From Deltaproteobacteria bacterium (GTDB lineage: Bacteria; UBA10199; 2-02-FULL-44-16; JAAZCA01), in assembly GCA_018645265.1 (NCBI GenBank), contig JABGOS010000060.1:1-43020 (forward strand): a DNA stretch of 43,020 bases, read 5' to 3'. The notes beneath the pieces were generated by a model that saw only the letters and a list, made by a program, of their open reading frames with translations, ran no database searches and was not told the origin of the DNA. Shown piece after piece: positions 27,518 to 34,787 of the stretch. The position numbers and the translations under genes were made by a program. Position 1 is the stretch's first letter; every line of letters starts with the position of its first letter.

Positions 27518-27555
27518 ATTATAAACTGTATTCTAATCTGAATACAGCATATAAT
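27518..27555. promoter_or_regulatory. Symmetric divergent promoter/operator (38-bp inverted repeat)
   Basis: Two 16-nt arms match at 14 of 16 positions around a 6-nt centre. The inner part is a perfect dyad CTGTATTC (27526-27533) and GAATACAG (27540-27547). The outer ends are ATTATA (27518-27523), which is TATAAT on the minus strand, and TATAAT (27550-27555) on the plus strand. Each -10 box has its -35 region (TGTATT at 17-nt spacing, a weak match) inside the dyad, so one bound protein would cover both. Minus-strand output leads to the TIGR02147-type gene and plus-strand output to a micro-ORF at 27625. Further half-sites GTATTC/GAATAC lie at 27491, 27627-27638 and 27659. Confidence 0.65.
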
Positions 27556-27624
27556 AGAATCACTATATTAAACATATATATAGGTGTGCTATGGTGGAAT
27601 TAATATAGATATAGGAGGGTAAAA

Positions 27625-27651
27625 ATGAATACGTATTCAGTAGCTCATTGA
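27625..27651 (+). CDS. Micro-ORF with strong ribosome-binding site
   Basis: ATG at 27625 with AGGAGGG (27613-27619) at ideal spacing starts an 8-residue reading frame MNTYSVAH, ending in TGA. It lies about 70 nt downstream of the plus-strand TATAAT of the symmetric promoter. A perfect 12-bp palindrome GAATACGTATTC (27627-27638) built from the same half-site as the operator lies inside it. After the stop, the frame runs 13 further codons to a second stop. It could be a leader peptide, a tiny signalling peptide or the decayed start of a gene. Translation is not proven. Confidence 0.35.
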   Translation: MNTYSVAH

Positions 27652-27683
27652 CCAGGGGGTATTCATTCTGCTGATCTTTTGCG

Positions 27684-28175
27684 TTATAGATAGATCTCTT
27701 CGTTTTTGAGTAATCTTCTCTTCAGGGTGATACCACTTGAAAATCCGCCTATAGAGCCATCAGAGGCTATAATGCGATGGCAGGGGATGATGAGAGGTAT
27801 TGGGTTCGCTCCGCAGGCATTGGCAGCGGCTCTATACGCTTTAGGGGAGCCTACAGCAGCTGCAAGCCATGTATAACTTTTAGTTTTTCCAAAAGGAATG
27901 GATTTAATTTTTTGCCAAATACTTCTTTGGAATGTAGTTCCTTCAATGAGTTCAATGGCAATCTTCTCTTTTTCCCCATCAATCAGTGAAGAGATTAGTT
28001 TTGTGTCATTCTTCAGGTGGGTGTCGCTCTCTATCCAATTTATCGATTGTGGTAGAGCCTTCAAGAATGAGGATTTAGATCCACCAAACGACAGTCTGCA
28101 AATGCCTTTAGAAGTCTTAGCAATCCAGATCGGTCCAATTCCCGCCAGATTATTTTTTCCAAAATATCCATTCAT
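27684..28175 (-). CDS. ogt: Methylated-DNA-protein cysteine S-methyltransferase (Ogt type)
   Basis: Suicide repair protein that takes the alkyl group from O6-methylguanine. The active-site motif IIPCHRII carries the acceptor Cys132. The helix-turn-helix region (TTFQRSIWQKIKSIPFGKTK, then YTWLAAAVGSPKAYRAAANA) and the C-terminal GFSSGITLKRRLLKNE are typical. 163 aa from the ATG at 28175; an in-frame ATG at 28259 would add 28 residues with a hydrophobic stretch unlike the family. Neither start has a clear ribosome-binding site. Its 3' end faces the micro-ORF transcript. Confidence 0.92.
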   Translation of the reverse strand: MNGYFGKNNLAGIGPIWIAKTSKGICRLSFGGSKSSFLKALPQSINWIESDTHLKNDTKLISSLIDGEKEKIAIELIEGTTFQRSIWQKIKSIPFGKTKSYTWLAAAVGSPKAYRAAANACGANPIPLIIPCHRIIASDGSIGGFSSGITLKRRLLKNEEIYL

Positions 28176-28453
28176 GATGGATTGTTGATATCTGCATATA
28201 ATGTGTGTGGTCAATCTCTTATATATTATAAATAATATCAACATGTCTATCGATGTCATTAATCAGAGCTTCCCTACAGCGGATAAGTGTCAGATTTCCG
28301 ATATATAAAATGATAAATTTCCCAGTATGAGAGGTGTTGGTATCCATTCCAAAATAATATCTCTATAAATATCAGCATGATACATGATTCAAAAAACTCC
28401 AATCATGGCATGAATTCTGCATTCCTAGGGGTGGGAAGCAAGGGGGTATGGTT
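28176..28453. other. AT-rich intergenic gap between divergent genes
   Basis: This gap separates ogt (-) from the next plus-strand gene. It is AT-rich and should hold promoters for both. I see no coding frame with a ribosome-binding site, no RNA gene and no strong repeat. AGGGGG at 28441-28446 is the ribosome-binding site of the downstream gene. Confidence 0.4.
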
Positions 28454-28840
28454 ATGAAAAGGAAAATGGATAAATTGAGTATAGATCAGGAAATGGCAAT
28501 GGCAGGACAGACCTCACCGCTGGATCTAATCAAGCTTATGGGCGGTAAAACACGTCCTGTCGGGCAGGGTAAGTCAAAACAGCCAGACAGTATGCTGGCG
28601 ATTTATAAGGATCGGTTCACGTATACCTTTATAATGAATGATGAAGTGGCTTCGATCCACTATGACCATAGACGGGGGGAGATTTTCTTCAAAGGCCATA
28701 ATATCAAGCACTTAGATCTGAATCATGCGCAGGTCGGTGCCCTGGAAGCTCTCAGGTGGCTCCTTGAAGAGGATGAACAAGGAAGGGATTTTTTAGCCGA
28801 GTATCTCGCAACTTTGGAGAGGGTATTTGCCGATAAGTAA
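28454..28840 (+). CDS. Hypothetical protein
   Basis: 128-aa cytoplasmic protein that I do not recognise. ATG at 28454 has AGGGGG 7 nt upstream; another ATG 6 nt earlier is too close to it. The middle looks like a small alpha/beta domain (SMLAIYKDRFTYTFIMNDEV, then ASIHYDHRRGEIFFKGHNI), and the C-terminus is a predicted amphipathic helix rich in Glu and Leu (VGALEALRWLLEEDEQGRDF). There is no signal peptide, membrane segment or metal motif. It is followed 41 nt later by a second unknown gene and then comEC. Confidence 0.65.
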   Translation: MKRKMDKLSIDQEMAMAGQTSPLDLIKLMGGKTRPVGQGKSKQPDSMLAIYKDRFTYTFIMNDEVASIHYDHRRGEIFFKGHNIKHLDLNHAQVGALEALRWLLEEDEQGRDFLAEYLATLERVFADK

Positions 28841-28881
28841 TATAGGCGGATAGTTGGCTAAAACTCCGTAATGGATCATAA

Positions 28882-29532
28882 ATGATTAACCTTATAAGCA
28901 AATATAGGCGGACAGATAAAGTTCGTGGTAGCAAGGGGACGCGAAAGTCTGCGCGTTCTTCGGATCTTCCACTCGATAAACAATTGACCTACAAACCATC
29001 GCCGGATGAGCAGTGGAGTTATGAAGAGGATGGAAGGGTGCATGTCAATGGGGTCGATATTGAAGAGATGGTTGAAGAGGAAAGGAATGATGTAAAATTT
29101 TTGTGCGGCGTCTCCCACGGTCTCGATAAATATCAACACTTCGTTTGGTCAAAGGGCGGTAAAGGTGAGTGCGACTTCAATGCAAAAGTCAGATCAATTC
29201 AGGATAAAGTGCACGGGAGATTGAACACAATCTATGATGATCTTACCGGAGGTGTTCGGTTTGAATTACAGAATGGTGAATTTTGGATTAACAATATCAA
29301 TGTAAGAAAGACGATCGTGCTTTTCTATCATCATCCAACCGAGGCGGCTAGAAGATATTTAATGACACTTCGTGACAAACTCGACTTGATTCTATCAAGC
29401 AGGCACGCTAGCAAACGTTACGATGGTGTTCATGAATATGCGAGCGCGCTTTTTAAGGATATCAACCTTGCGTTGGAATATATACCGACCGATGCTCCTC
29501 CTCGCCTTGTCGGTCGTGTGCGGCACGCTTAG
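28882..29532 (+). CDS. Hypothetical protein upstream of comEC
   Basis: 216-aa protein of unknown function. The first 45 residues are basic and probably disordered (Lys, Arg, Ser). The rest appears folded, with a helical C-terminal half (RRYLMTLRDKLDLILSSRHA). No signal peptide or membrane segment is visible. The ribosome-binding site is weak. Its end overlaps the probable comEC start by 41 nt, which suggests co-translation. A role connected with DNA uptake is possible only by position. Confidence 0.65.
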   Translation: MINLISKYRRTDKVRGSKGTRKSARSSDLPLDKQLTYKPSPDEQWSYEEDGRVHVNGVDIEEMVEEERNDVKFLCGVSHGLDKYQHFVWSKGGKGECDFNAKVRSIQDKVHGRLNTIYDDLTGGVRFELQNGEFWINNINVRKTIVLFYHHPTEAARRYLMTLRDKLDLILSSRHASKRYDGVHEYASALFKDINLALEYIPTDAPPRLVGRVRHA

Positions 29533-31030
29533 TGGTTCCCTATACCCTGATTTATTTCCTTTTTCTCATCTAAGATTTATATTGGTAATTCTTCTCTATC
29601 CAATTCTAGTCATTACTCTTAGAAGACAAACAATAGTTGTCATTGGATTGTCACTGTTATCTATTTTCTTGATAGGATATTTTCTTGCTTCCTATAAGAT
29701 GATTTCAAACAGAACGATATCCTTCTCAGTGGATAGTGAACCTGTATTTGTGTGTAACGGGATTGTTATGGGGGAACCCAGGCGAAAAATATGGGGATCA
29801 ACGGTCGATATCGATCTTAGAGGATGTAAGAATAAATGGGAGAAGAAGTATGCCGTATCATATGGTGGTGTTAGAGTTTCGACAAGGCAGAAGGATCTTT
29901 CCCTGATAGATGGCGATCATGTTCGGTTCATGGCAAAGTATAGAGATCCACCTGACATCGATAATTTCTCATATAAAAGATATCTGTTGGTGCATGGTAT
30001 TGCGGCAACTGGATGGGTTTACGGAAAGGTCTATATTGAAGAAACGAGTTCTTCATACTTCAGAAAATATTTCCATGATCTGCGAAGGCGGATATCATAT
30101 TCCATGCCTCAAGATATACCAGAGGAAAGAACGGCGATAATAGAATCGCTGGCTATAGGTAAGCGCGATGGAATAACCTCCGCAATGAGGGGGTATTTTT
30201 CGGCTTCAGGGTTATCACATATTTTAGCAATATCTGGGCTGCACGTGGGCTTGATTGCATTGATGATCTATTTAGTATCCAAAATGATTTTTGGTTTTAG
30301 TTCGCGTCTTTTACTATCCATTCCACTGCAAATAGTGGCTTCAATTATCATGCTTCCGATAGTGTGGGGTTATGTGTTTCTAACGCAATGTTCCATGTCA
30401 TCTATACGTGCTGCCATAATGATATCTATCTTCATGATGGGGGTGATTATTAAAAGGAGACAAAACCTCATTAATACGCTCTCAATTGCTGTTATCATTA
30501 TTCTAATTACCATGCCGCTTTCTGTTCTAGATGTATCGTTTCAACTTTCCGTTACTGCTGTATTGGGAATACTTCTACTAGGCTATCCCATAGTTCAAAG
30601 ATTAAATCTCCATTTTGATGGGCGTTCCATGAGCAAGAGAGTTGGTCGAAATATTGTGTCTGTTACAGCCATAACATTTTCTGCCACGGTATTTACACTT
30701 CCTCTAGTTGCATATCACTTTCATATGGTTACCATGCTTGGATTGATCAGCAATCTGATAGCGGTTCCTCTGGTCAGCATTCTGCTGGTCCCGTCGATAT
30801 TCATCGCATCGATAATCTCTCTATTTTCAGCAGCACTTTCATATCCCATGTGGATTGTATCATCGTCTTTGACAGGTCTTTTTATAGGTTTTGCAAAGAT
30901 GATATCCACGAGCGGCGGCATATTTGTTTTTCAATATGTGCCATCCATTTATGAGGTGATCCTAATTTATATAGGATTGGTGTTAGCGATATTTTGGAAG
31001 AGGGTACTGCTTAATAGGGGACGTGGATAA
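29492..31030 (+). CDS. comEC: ComEC/Rec2-family membrane channel, without metallo-beta-lactamase domain
   Basis: Inner-membrane DNA-uptake channel family. From ATG 29492 (512 aa): an N-terminal group of hydrophobic helices, a soluble OB-like DUF4131 region (about residues 75-170, VFVCNGIVMGEPRRK), then the Competence core (about 205-480) with the diagnostic FSASGLSHILAISGLHVGL and LPIVWGYVFLTQCSMSSIRA. The protein stops after the last membrane helix, and the C-terminal metallo-beta-lactamase domain found in many ComEC proteins is absent. Such shorter forms exist in other lineages and may rely on a separate nuclease. An in-frame ATG at 29423 is possible but would extend the overlap with the preceding gene. 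Confidence 0.9.
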   Translation: MLLLALSVVCGTLSGSLYPDLFPFSHLRFILVILLYPILVITLRRQTIVVIGLSLLSIFLIGYFLASYKMISNRTISFSVDSEPVFVCNGIVMGEPRRKIWGSTVDIDLRGCKNKWEKKYAVSYGGVRVSTRQKDLSLIDGDHVRFMAKYRDPPDIDNFSYKRYLLVHGIAATGWVYGKVYIEETSSSYFRKYFHDLRRRISYSMPQDIPEERTAIIESLAIGKRDGITSAMRGYFSASGLSHILAISGLHVGLIALMIYLVSKMIFGFSSRLLLSIPLQIVASIIMLPIVWGYVFLTQCSMSSIRAAIMISIFMMGVIIKRRQNLINTLSIAVIIILITMPLSVLDVSFQLSVTAVLGILLLGYPIVQRLNLHFDGRSMSKRVGRNIVSVTAITFSATVFTLPLVAYHFHMVTMLGLISNLIAVPLVSILLVPSIFIASIISLFSAALSYPMWIVSSSLTGLFIGFAKMISTSGGIFVFQYVPSIYEVILIYIGLVLAIFWKRVLLNRGRG

Positions 31031-31060
31031 CCAGATTGCAAATAAATCAAGAGTGGTGCA

Positions 31061-31387
31061 TCAGCTAGCATTTTCCCATGATAGGAAACGCCAACCTGTT
31101 GGGCCATCTTCAACTGTAACATGCACTCTTCTGACGGTTCCATCCTCCAAAGTTATGAAGGCTTGAATCGCTACCAGATCTTTGTGAATTTCCTGCTGAG
31201 AGATGACCTCTACGCTTCCAATTTTGCTGCTGCCATATACGGTTTCCTGATACTTCTTGCCGTATTTTTTGAAGTAGCGCTTTATGATTTTCTGGCTCGA
31301 TTTATATGAGGGTTGCCTCGCGCAGGAGGTTGCCATCACTGAGGTTGCCATCAATAGGATCACTAAGAGAGATAATAGTCGTTTCAT
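31061..31387 (-). CDS. Small exported protein, possible lipoprotein
   Basis: 108-aa protein from ATG 31387 (an in-frame ATG lies 18 nt earlier). The N-terminus MKRLLSLLVILLMATSVMA is a signal peptide; TSC at residue 22 could be a non-ideal lipobox (Ala-Thr-Ser-Cys). The mature part has a basic Lys/Tyr-rich helix followed by what look like beta strands (SVEVISQQEIHKDLVAIQAF, RRVHVTVEDGPTGWRFLSW). I do not recognise the family. It is downstream of the MltD-like gene on the same strand, separated by 127 nt containing a structured element, so it may belong to the same cell-envelope group. Confidence 0.65.
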   Translation of the reverse strand: MKRLLSLLVILLMATSVMATSCARQPSYKSSQKIIKRYFKKYGKKYQETVYGSSKIGSVEVISQQEIHKDLVAIQAFITLEDGTVRRVHVTVEDGPTGWRFLSWENAS

Positions 31388-31458
31388 GGTGTGATTTGCT
31401 AACATGCTGATAATAAAGAAGCAATAGAAGATTTTGGGTGATGATGTAAGCCCCTCAA

Positions 31459-31511
31459 ATAAGCCTGTTACTTGGAAATATCCAATCGAGAGATAATCTC
31501 TCAGGGCTTAT
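31459..31511 (-). other. Compact three-helix structured element after the MltD-like gene
   Basis: Just 3 nt after the transglycosylase stop codon, ATAAGCC (31459-31465) can pair with GGCTTAT (31505-31511). Inside this outer stem lie two hairpins: TTGGA/TCCAA (31472-31476 with 31481-31485, four-base loop AATA) and GAGAGAT/ATCTCTC (31488-31494 with 31496-31502). Together they form a three-way-junction shape. In the minus-strand transcript the structure ends with a weak U-rich stretch. It may be a 3'-end or processing element. The pairing is seen by eye; the function is inferred. Confidence 0.45.
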
Positions 31512-31514
31512 CTG

Positions 31515-33287
31515 CTATCGATTAAAGGGAATGCGTATTATTTGGCCGCGACTAGGTTTTCTCCTGATGCCTTTGTTGATTTTCTGCAGTTTATCAGGAT
31601 CGACGCCATACATTGAAGCGATGGTATTTAGGGATTCTCCCTTCTTAACCACGTGCTTGATGTCACCAGTTCGGCTCTTTGGAGCTCTTGCAGCGGCGGC
31701 AAGAAAGAAATCCCCCTTGCCTTCAGGTACCCTGATCGGGAACCCAATCGGTACGAGCTGTTTGCCGCTTGCGACTTTTGCGGTGAATCCCGCGTTGTAT
31801 TCCAGAAGCTCATCCATGGGAATGCCGGATAGCTTCGCTACGTTTGGCAATGAAAGGTGATAGGAGCTTTTGACGACCTCATACCGAAGTGGTTTATCGT
31901 ATTGAATCTGTCCAAAATAATTATCGACATTCTCGACAATTTCAAGAGCCGCTAAAAATTCCATGAAGAAGTTCCTAGAAGCGAAGCCGTATGCGCTATG
32001 CTTGAAGTTCTTGACGATTTTTGCAATATCCCTTGTGCCGAGTCTCTTGACCGCCTGACTGAGCCTGCCTCTACCCGCATTATAGGCATTTATCGCTAGA
32101 GGCCAGGTTTTTAAATCATTGAAATTATGTCTGAGGAGTTTTGCGGAGGCTCGAGTTGCGGTTAGTGGGTCATTCCTTTCATCTACTATGTCATTGATTC
32201 TCAGATAAAGCTTGCCGGTATTGGGCATGAACTGCCAGAGGCCGCTCGCGCCGACGAAACTTCGGGCTTTCGGATTGAACATGGATTCGACAAATATAAG
32301 CCGCGTCAATTCACGTGGCAGACCGTATTCCTCGTATATATCCTCTATCTCACCCAGATATCGTCCAGAATATTTAAGACCGCTGATAAACTTATCCTTC
32401 TGGCCATATTGTGCGCGTACTCCATATTCGTCAGCAGCTTTCAGGTATTTGTTTTGTTCTGTGACACCTTGAAAGAGCTTTTTAATTTCCCATCCATGAT
32501 CACTCAAAGAAGATGATTTTGGATTTTTAGCCAATTTTCGCAATATGCTCGTAACTTGATCGCGTCTATCCTCCACTAACTTTTCCTTCTTGTACTCCTT
32601 TTCAAGGTCGGTGAGACGCCTATCTCTGTCGATCGGACTCAGATCAACAACATCGTACACTATATCCAGGTATACCGGGTGATGGAGTACGACATTATTG
32701 TTATCATACTTAGCATACACATCTCTCCAGAATGCGACATCTGCCTCTAGTTCCTTTGGAGGGTAAATCCAGCCATAGCCCTTTTTGGATTTATTTGTAG
32801 CAAGTGCGGAGGGTTCATTTTTTGCGAGGCTGGACTTGCTATGGCTGACTGAAGATAGTGAATAGTTTCCAGGAAAATTGTTCGGTGGAAGCACTCCGTC
32901 TTTAATTTCATCGGAGGATAAATCATCACGTCGTGCCTGCAACGATTCATAAGTATGGCCGTCGATAGCCTCACCTGGCCCCCCAGCTACATTCTCCATC
33001 CCCTCAGCGGATAAACTGTCCGAATATCTATTGCCAGGCATGGTCGGAAGTGGTTCAGGCACAAAGCGCGCTATGCTACCTGAGAGTTCAATCTCTCGAT
33101 CCCTTTGATCATTCCCAAAGGAGACGATTGAGGAGAGCTTCTTTGTGGTAAACTTTGGTTGATTGTAGGTTTTTCCAGTTCGCTTAATTTGGTCGGGCAG
33201 GAGAATAAGAGCGAAAAAAGCAAAAGCTATAGCCAAACTGAATGCGATAAACCAATTCACTATTTTATTGGAACGCTCACCGCTCAT
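31515..33287 (-). CDS. mltD: Membrane-anchored lytic murein transglycosylase, MltD-like, with LysM
   Basis: 590-aa enzyme that cleaves peptidoglycan glycan strands with 1,6-anhydro product. A single N-terminal membrane anchor (about residues 11-30) replaces the lipobox of E. coli MltD. A long Ser/Lys-rich linker follows. The SLT domain (about 310-430) has the catalytic glutamate in LIFVESMFNPKA (Glu334), GASGLWQFMP and INAYNAGRGR. A degenerate LysM-like segment precedes a clear C-terminal LysM (HVVKKGESLNTIASMYGV, about 540-588). ATG at 33287 has GGAGG 9 nt before it and lies 11 nt inside the dacB 3' end, so the two are coupled. Confidence 0.93.
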   Translation of the reverse strand: MSGERSNKIVNWFIAFSLAIAFAFFALILLPDQIKRTGKTYNQPKFTTKKLSSIVSFGNDQRDREIELSGSIARFVPEPLPTMPGNRYSDSLSAEGMENVAGGPGEAIDGHTYESLQARRDDLSSDEIKDGVLPPNNFPGNYSLSSVSHSKSSLAKNEPSALATNKSKKGYGWIYPPKELEADVAFWRDVYAKYDNNNVVLHHPVYLDIVYDVVDLSPIDRDRRLTDLEKEYKKEKLVEDRRDQVTSILRKLAKNPKSSSLSDHGWEIKKLFQGVTEQNKYLKAADEYGVRAQYGQKDKFISGLKYSGRYLGEIEDIYEEYGLPRELTRLIFVESMFNPKARSFVGASGLWQFMPNTGKLYLRINDIVDERNDPLTATRASAKLLRHNFNDLKTWPLAINAYNAGRGRLSQAVKRLGTRDIAKIVKNFKHSAYGFASRNFFMEFLAALEIVENVDNYFGQIQYDKPLRYEVVKSSYHLSLPNVAKLSGIPMDELLEYNAGFTAKVASGKQLVPIGFPIRVPEGKGDFFLAAAARAPKSRTGDIKHVVKKGESLNTIASMYGVDPDKLQKINKGIRRKPSRGQIIRIPFNR

Positions 33288-34698
33288 AGGGACCTGCCTC
33301 CGCAACTGTTTTTACTATTCCGATTTGAGCCTTGTGTGCAGCATCGACGCCTCTTTTAAGGCCATTAGCGAGAATTGCAAAGGCAGCAATACTACCATTT
33401 TTCATCGGTACATAGCCAGCTAAAGTGCTAACTCCACCTAGGGTGCCGGTTTTGACTCTGGCGATACCATGTACAGAGTTAGCAAATTTCCATCGCCGTG
33501 TTGTGCCATCGACACCCACTATGGCTAGCGAAGCCATGAAGTCGGGGCGTATTGTGAAATCCCTGTATGCTGCGGACAAAACATTCGCAAGCTGTGTCGC
33601 TGAGAGTCTTGTGTTGCTCGAAAGTCCGGATCCATTCTCAATGACATATGAGTTCGGTGGAATACCTATGGAGGTCAAGTAGCCTTCTATGACTTTTATT
33701 CCCTTTTCAGTTGAACCGGGTAGACCATGACGTACCGCGCCGAGATGTTTTACAATCTGCTCCGACATGAAGTTGTTGGAATATTTGTTCATCGAACGGA
33801 TGATCTCTCCGAGAGGTTTTGATTCTGCGCTGTATAATTTATAAGCGCGGGCAGGCGTCCGACCTGAGATAGTCTGTTCCCCGACCTCAATTCCATTTTG
33901 TCTGAGAACATATCTTACTACAGAAGCGGCATATTGTGTTGGGTCCTTTATACTTCTACGAAAAGCTCCGGGGCCGGATCGTTTCGTAATATTTCCAGTT
34001 ACCGTTATGGTTTCACGTCCATTTGCATAATTGGATGTGGCGGTAATATGATGTTTCCCTCCAGTGTTGAGATTGTTTATCAATCGAAAATAATCGGTGG
34101 GAGGCTCGATGGTAACTAGCGCATTGGATCCTTCATTATGTCCTGGAGCTACATGAATTGACACAGCGTTAAAATTGACAGCGAGGGCAGAGGTCTGTGC
34201 CGCGTAGGATTTGTGGCTGTTGCCTTTCTTTTTTGGGTAATCATAGGAATCGAAATAATGGTCATCGATTACAATTGCACCAGTTACTTTTCTGAGACCT
34301 AAATCATAGAGCTCCCTGGCAATTGTCCATAGTTGTTCAGTGACAAGGGTAGGGTCGCCAGTACCCGAGACATAGAGGTTCTTGACGGTTCCATTGGAAC
34401 TCATCTGGTCTACTAGAAAGTCTGTTTTAAAACGATAGTCTGGTCCAAGTGAAGAGAGGGCGGTTACCGTCGTTAAGATTTTCATACACGACGCTGGATT
34501 TAGCATCATATCCGGGTTGTGTGATGCCAATTGAAAGCCATTTTCAGCTTCGAGGATCATAACGGATGTCCTCTTTTTGCTAAATCCGGGATTTCTTAGT
34601 GCCTTTTTTAAATCTATGGAGTCCGCACTAGCAACGCTAGTTGCTAGCAGGGTTATGGCTATTATGGCTAATTTTAAGATTTTATGCATGTTTGACAT
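33277..34698 (-). CDS. dacB: D-alanyl-D-alanine carboxypeptidase/endopeptidase (PBP4, peptidase S13)
   Basis: Periplasmic penicillin-binding protein that trims or cuts peptidoglycan peptides. Signal peptide to about residue 25 (VASA). The three active-site motifs are Ser70-x-x-Lys73 (NPASCMKILTT), Ser307-Asn-Asn (KYSNNFMSEQ) and Lys416-Thr-Gly (RVKTGTLGG). The large insertion between the first and second motifs is the usual S13 domain. 473 aa from ATG 34698; another ATG lies three codons later. It is divergent from the binding-protein gene at 34788 and coupled to the MltD-like gene downstream. Confidence 0.95.
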   Translation of the reverse strand: MSNMHKILKLAIIAITLLATSVASADSIDLKKALRNPGFSKKRTSVMILEAENGFQLASHNPDMMLNPASCMKILTTVTALSSLGPDYRFKTDFLVDQMSSNGTVKNLYVSGTGDPTLVTEQLWTIARELYDLGLRKVTGAIVIDDHYFDSYDYPKKKGNSHKSYAAQTSALAVNFNAVSIHVAPGHNEGSNALVTIEPPTDYFRLINNLNTGGKHHITATSNYANGRETITVTGNITKRSGPGAFRRSIKDPTQYAASVVRYVLRQNGIEVGEQTISGRTPARAYKLYSAESKPLGEIIRSMNKYSNNFMSEQIVKHLGAVRHGLPGSTEKGIKVIEGYLTSIGIPPNSYVIENGSGLSSNTRLSATQLANVLSAAYRDFTIRPDFMASLAIVGVDGTTRRWKFANSVHGIARVKTGTLGGVSTLAGYVPMKNGSIAAFAILANGLKRGVDAAHKAQIGIVKTVAEAGPYER

Positions 34699-34755
34699 AG
34701 CTTCTAAATCCGCGTAATTAATAAAAGTTATTGAAGTTAACCAACTGTAGGACCC

Positions 34756-34770
34756 AATTCTAATAGAATT
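34756..34770. promoter_or_regulatory. AATTCTA/TAGAATT palindrome in divergent promoter region
   Basis: A perfect 7-bp inverted repeat (AATTCTA, then one A, then TAGAATT) lies 17 nt before the start of the peptide-binding protein gene, in the 89-nt gap shared with dacB. It might be an operator for one or both genes or a 5'-UTR hairpin. The evidence is sequence symmetry only. Confidence 0.35.
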
Positions 34771-34787
34771 ACTGGAAGGGGGCAAGG

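Noticed and set aside
27649-27691. TGA of the micro-ORF as a selenocysteine codon
   Set aside because: The frame extends only 13 codons beyond TGA, there is no selenoprotein-like motif and no evident SECIS-type hairpin directly after it.
28175-28259. 28-residue N-terminal extension of Ogt
   Set aside because: The added stretch is hydrophobic and unlike Ogt proteins, and the upstream ATG has no ribosome-binding site.
28841-28913. ATATAGGCGGA occurring twice 62 nt apart
   Set aside because: An 11-nt direct repeat without further context (one copy lies inside a coding region) is too weak to call an attachment site or operator.
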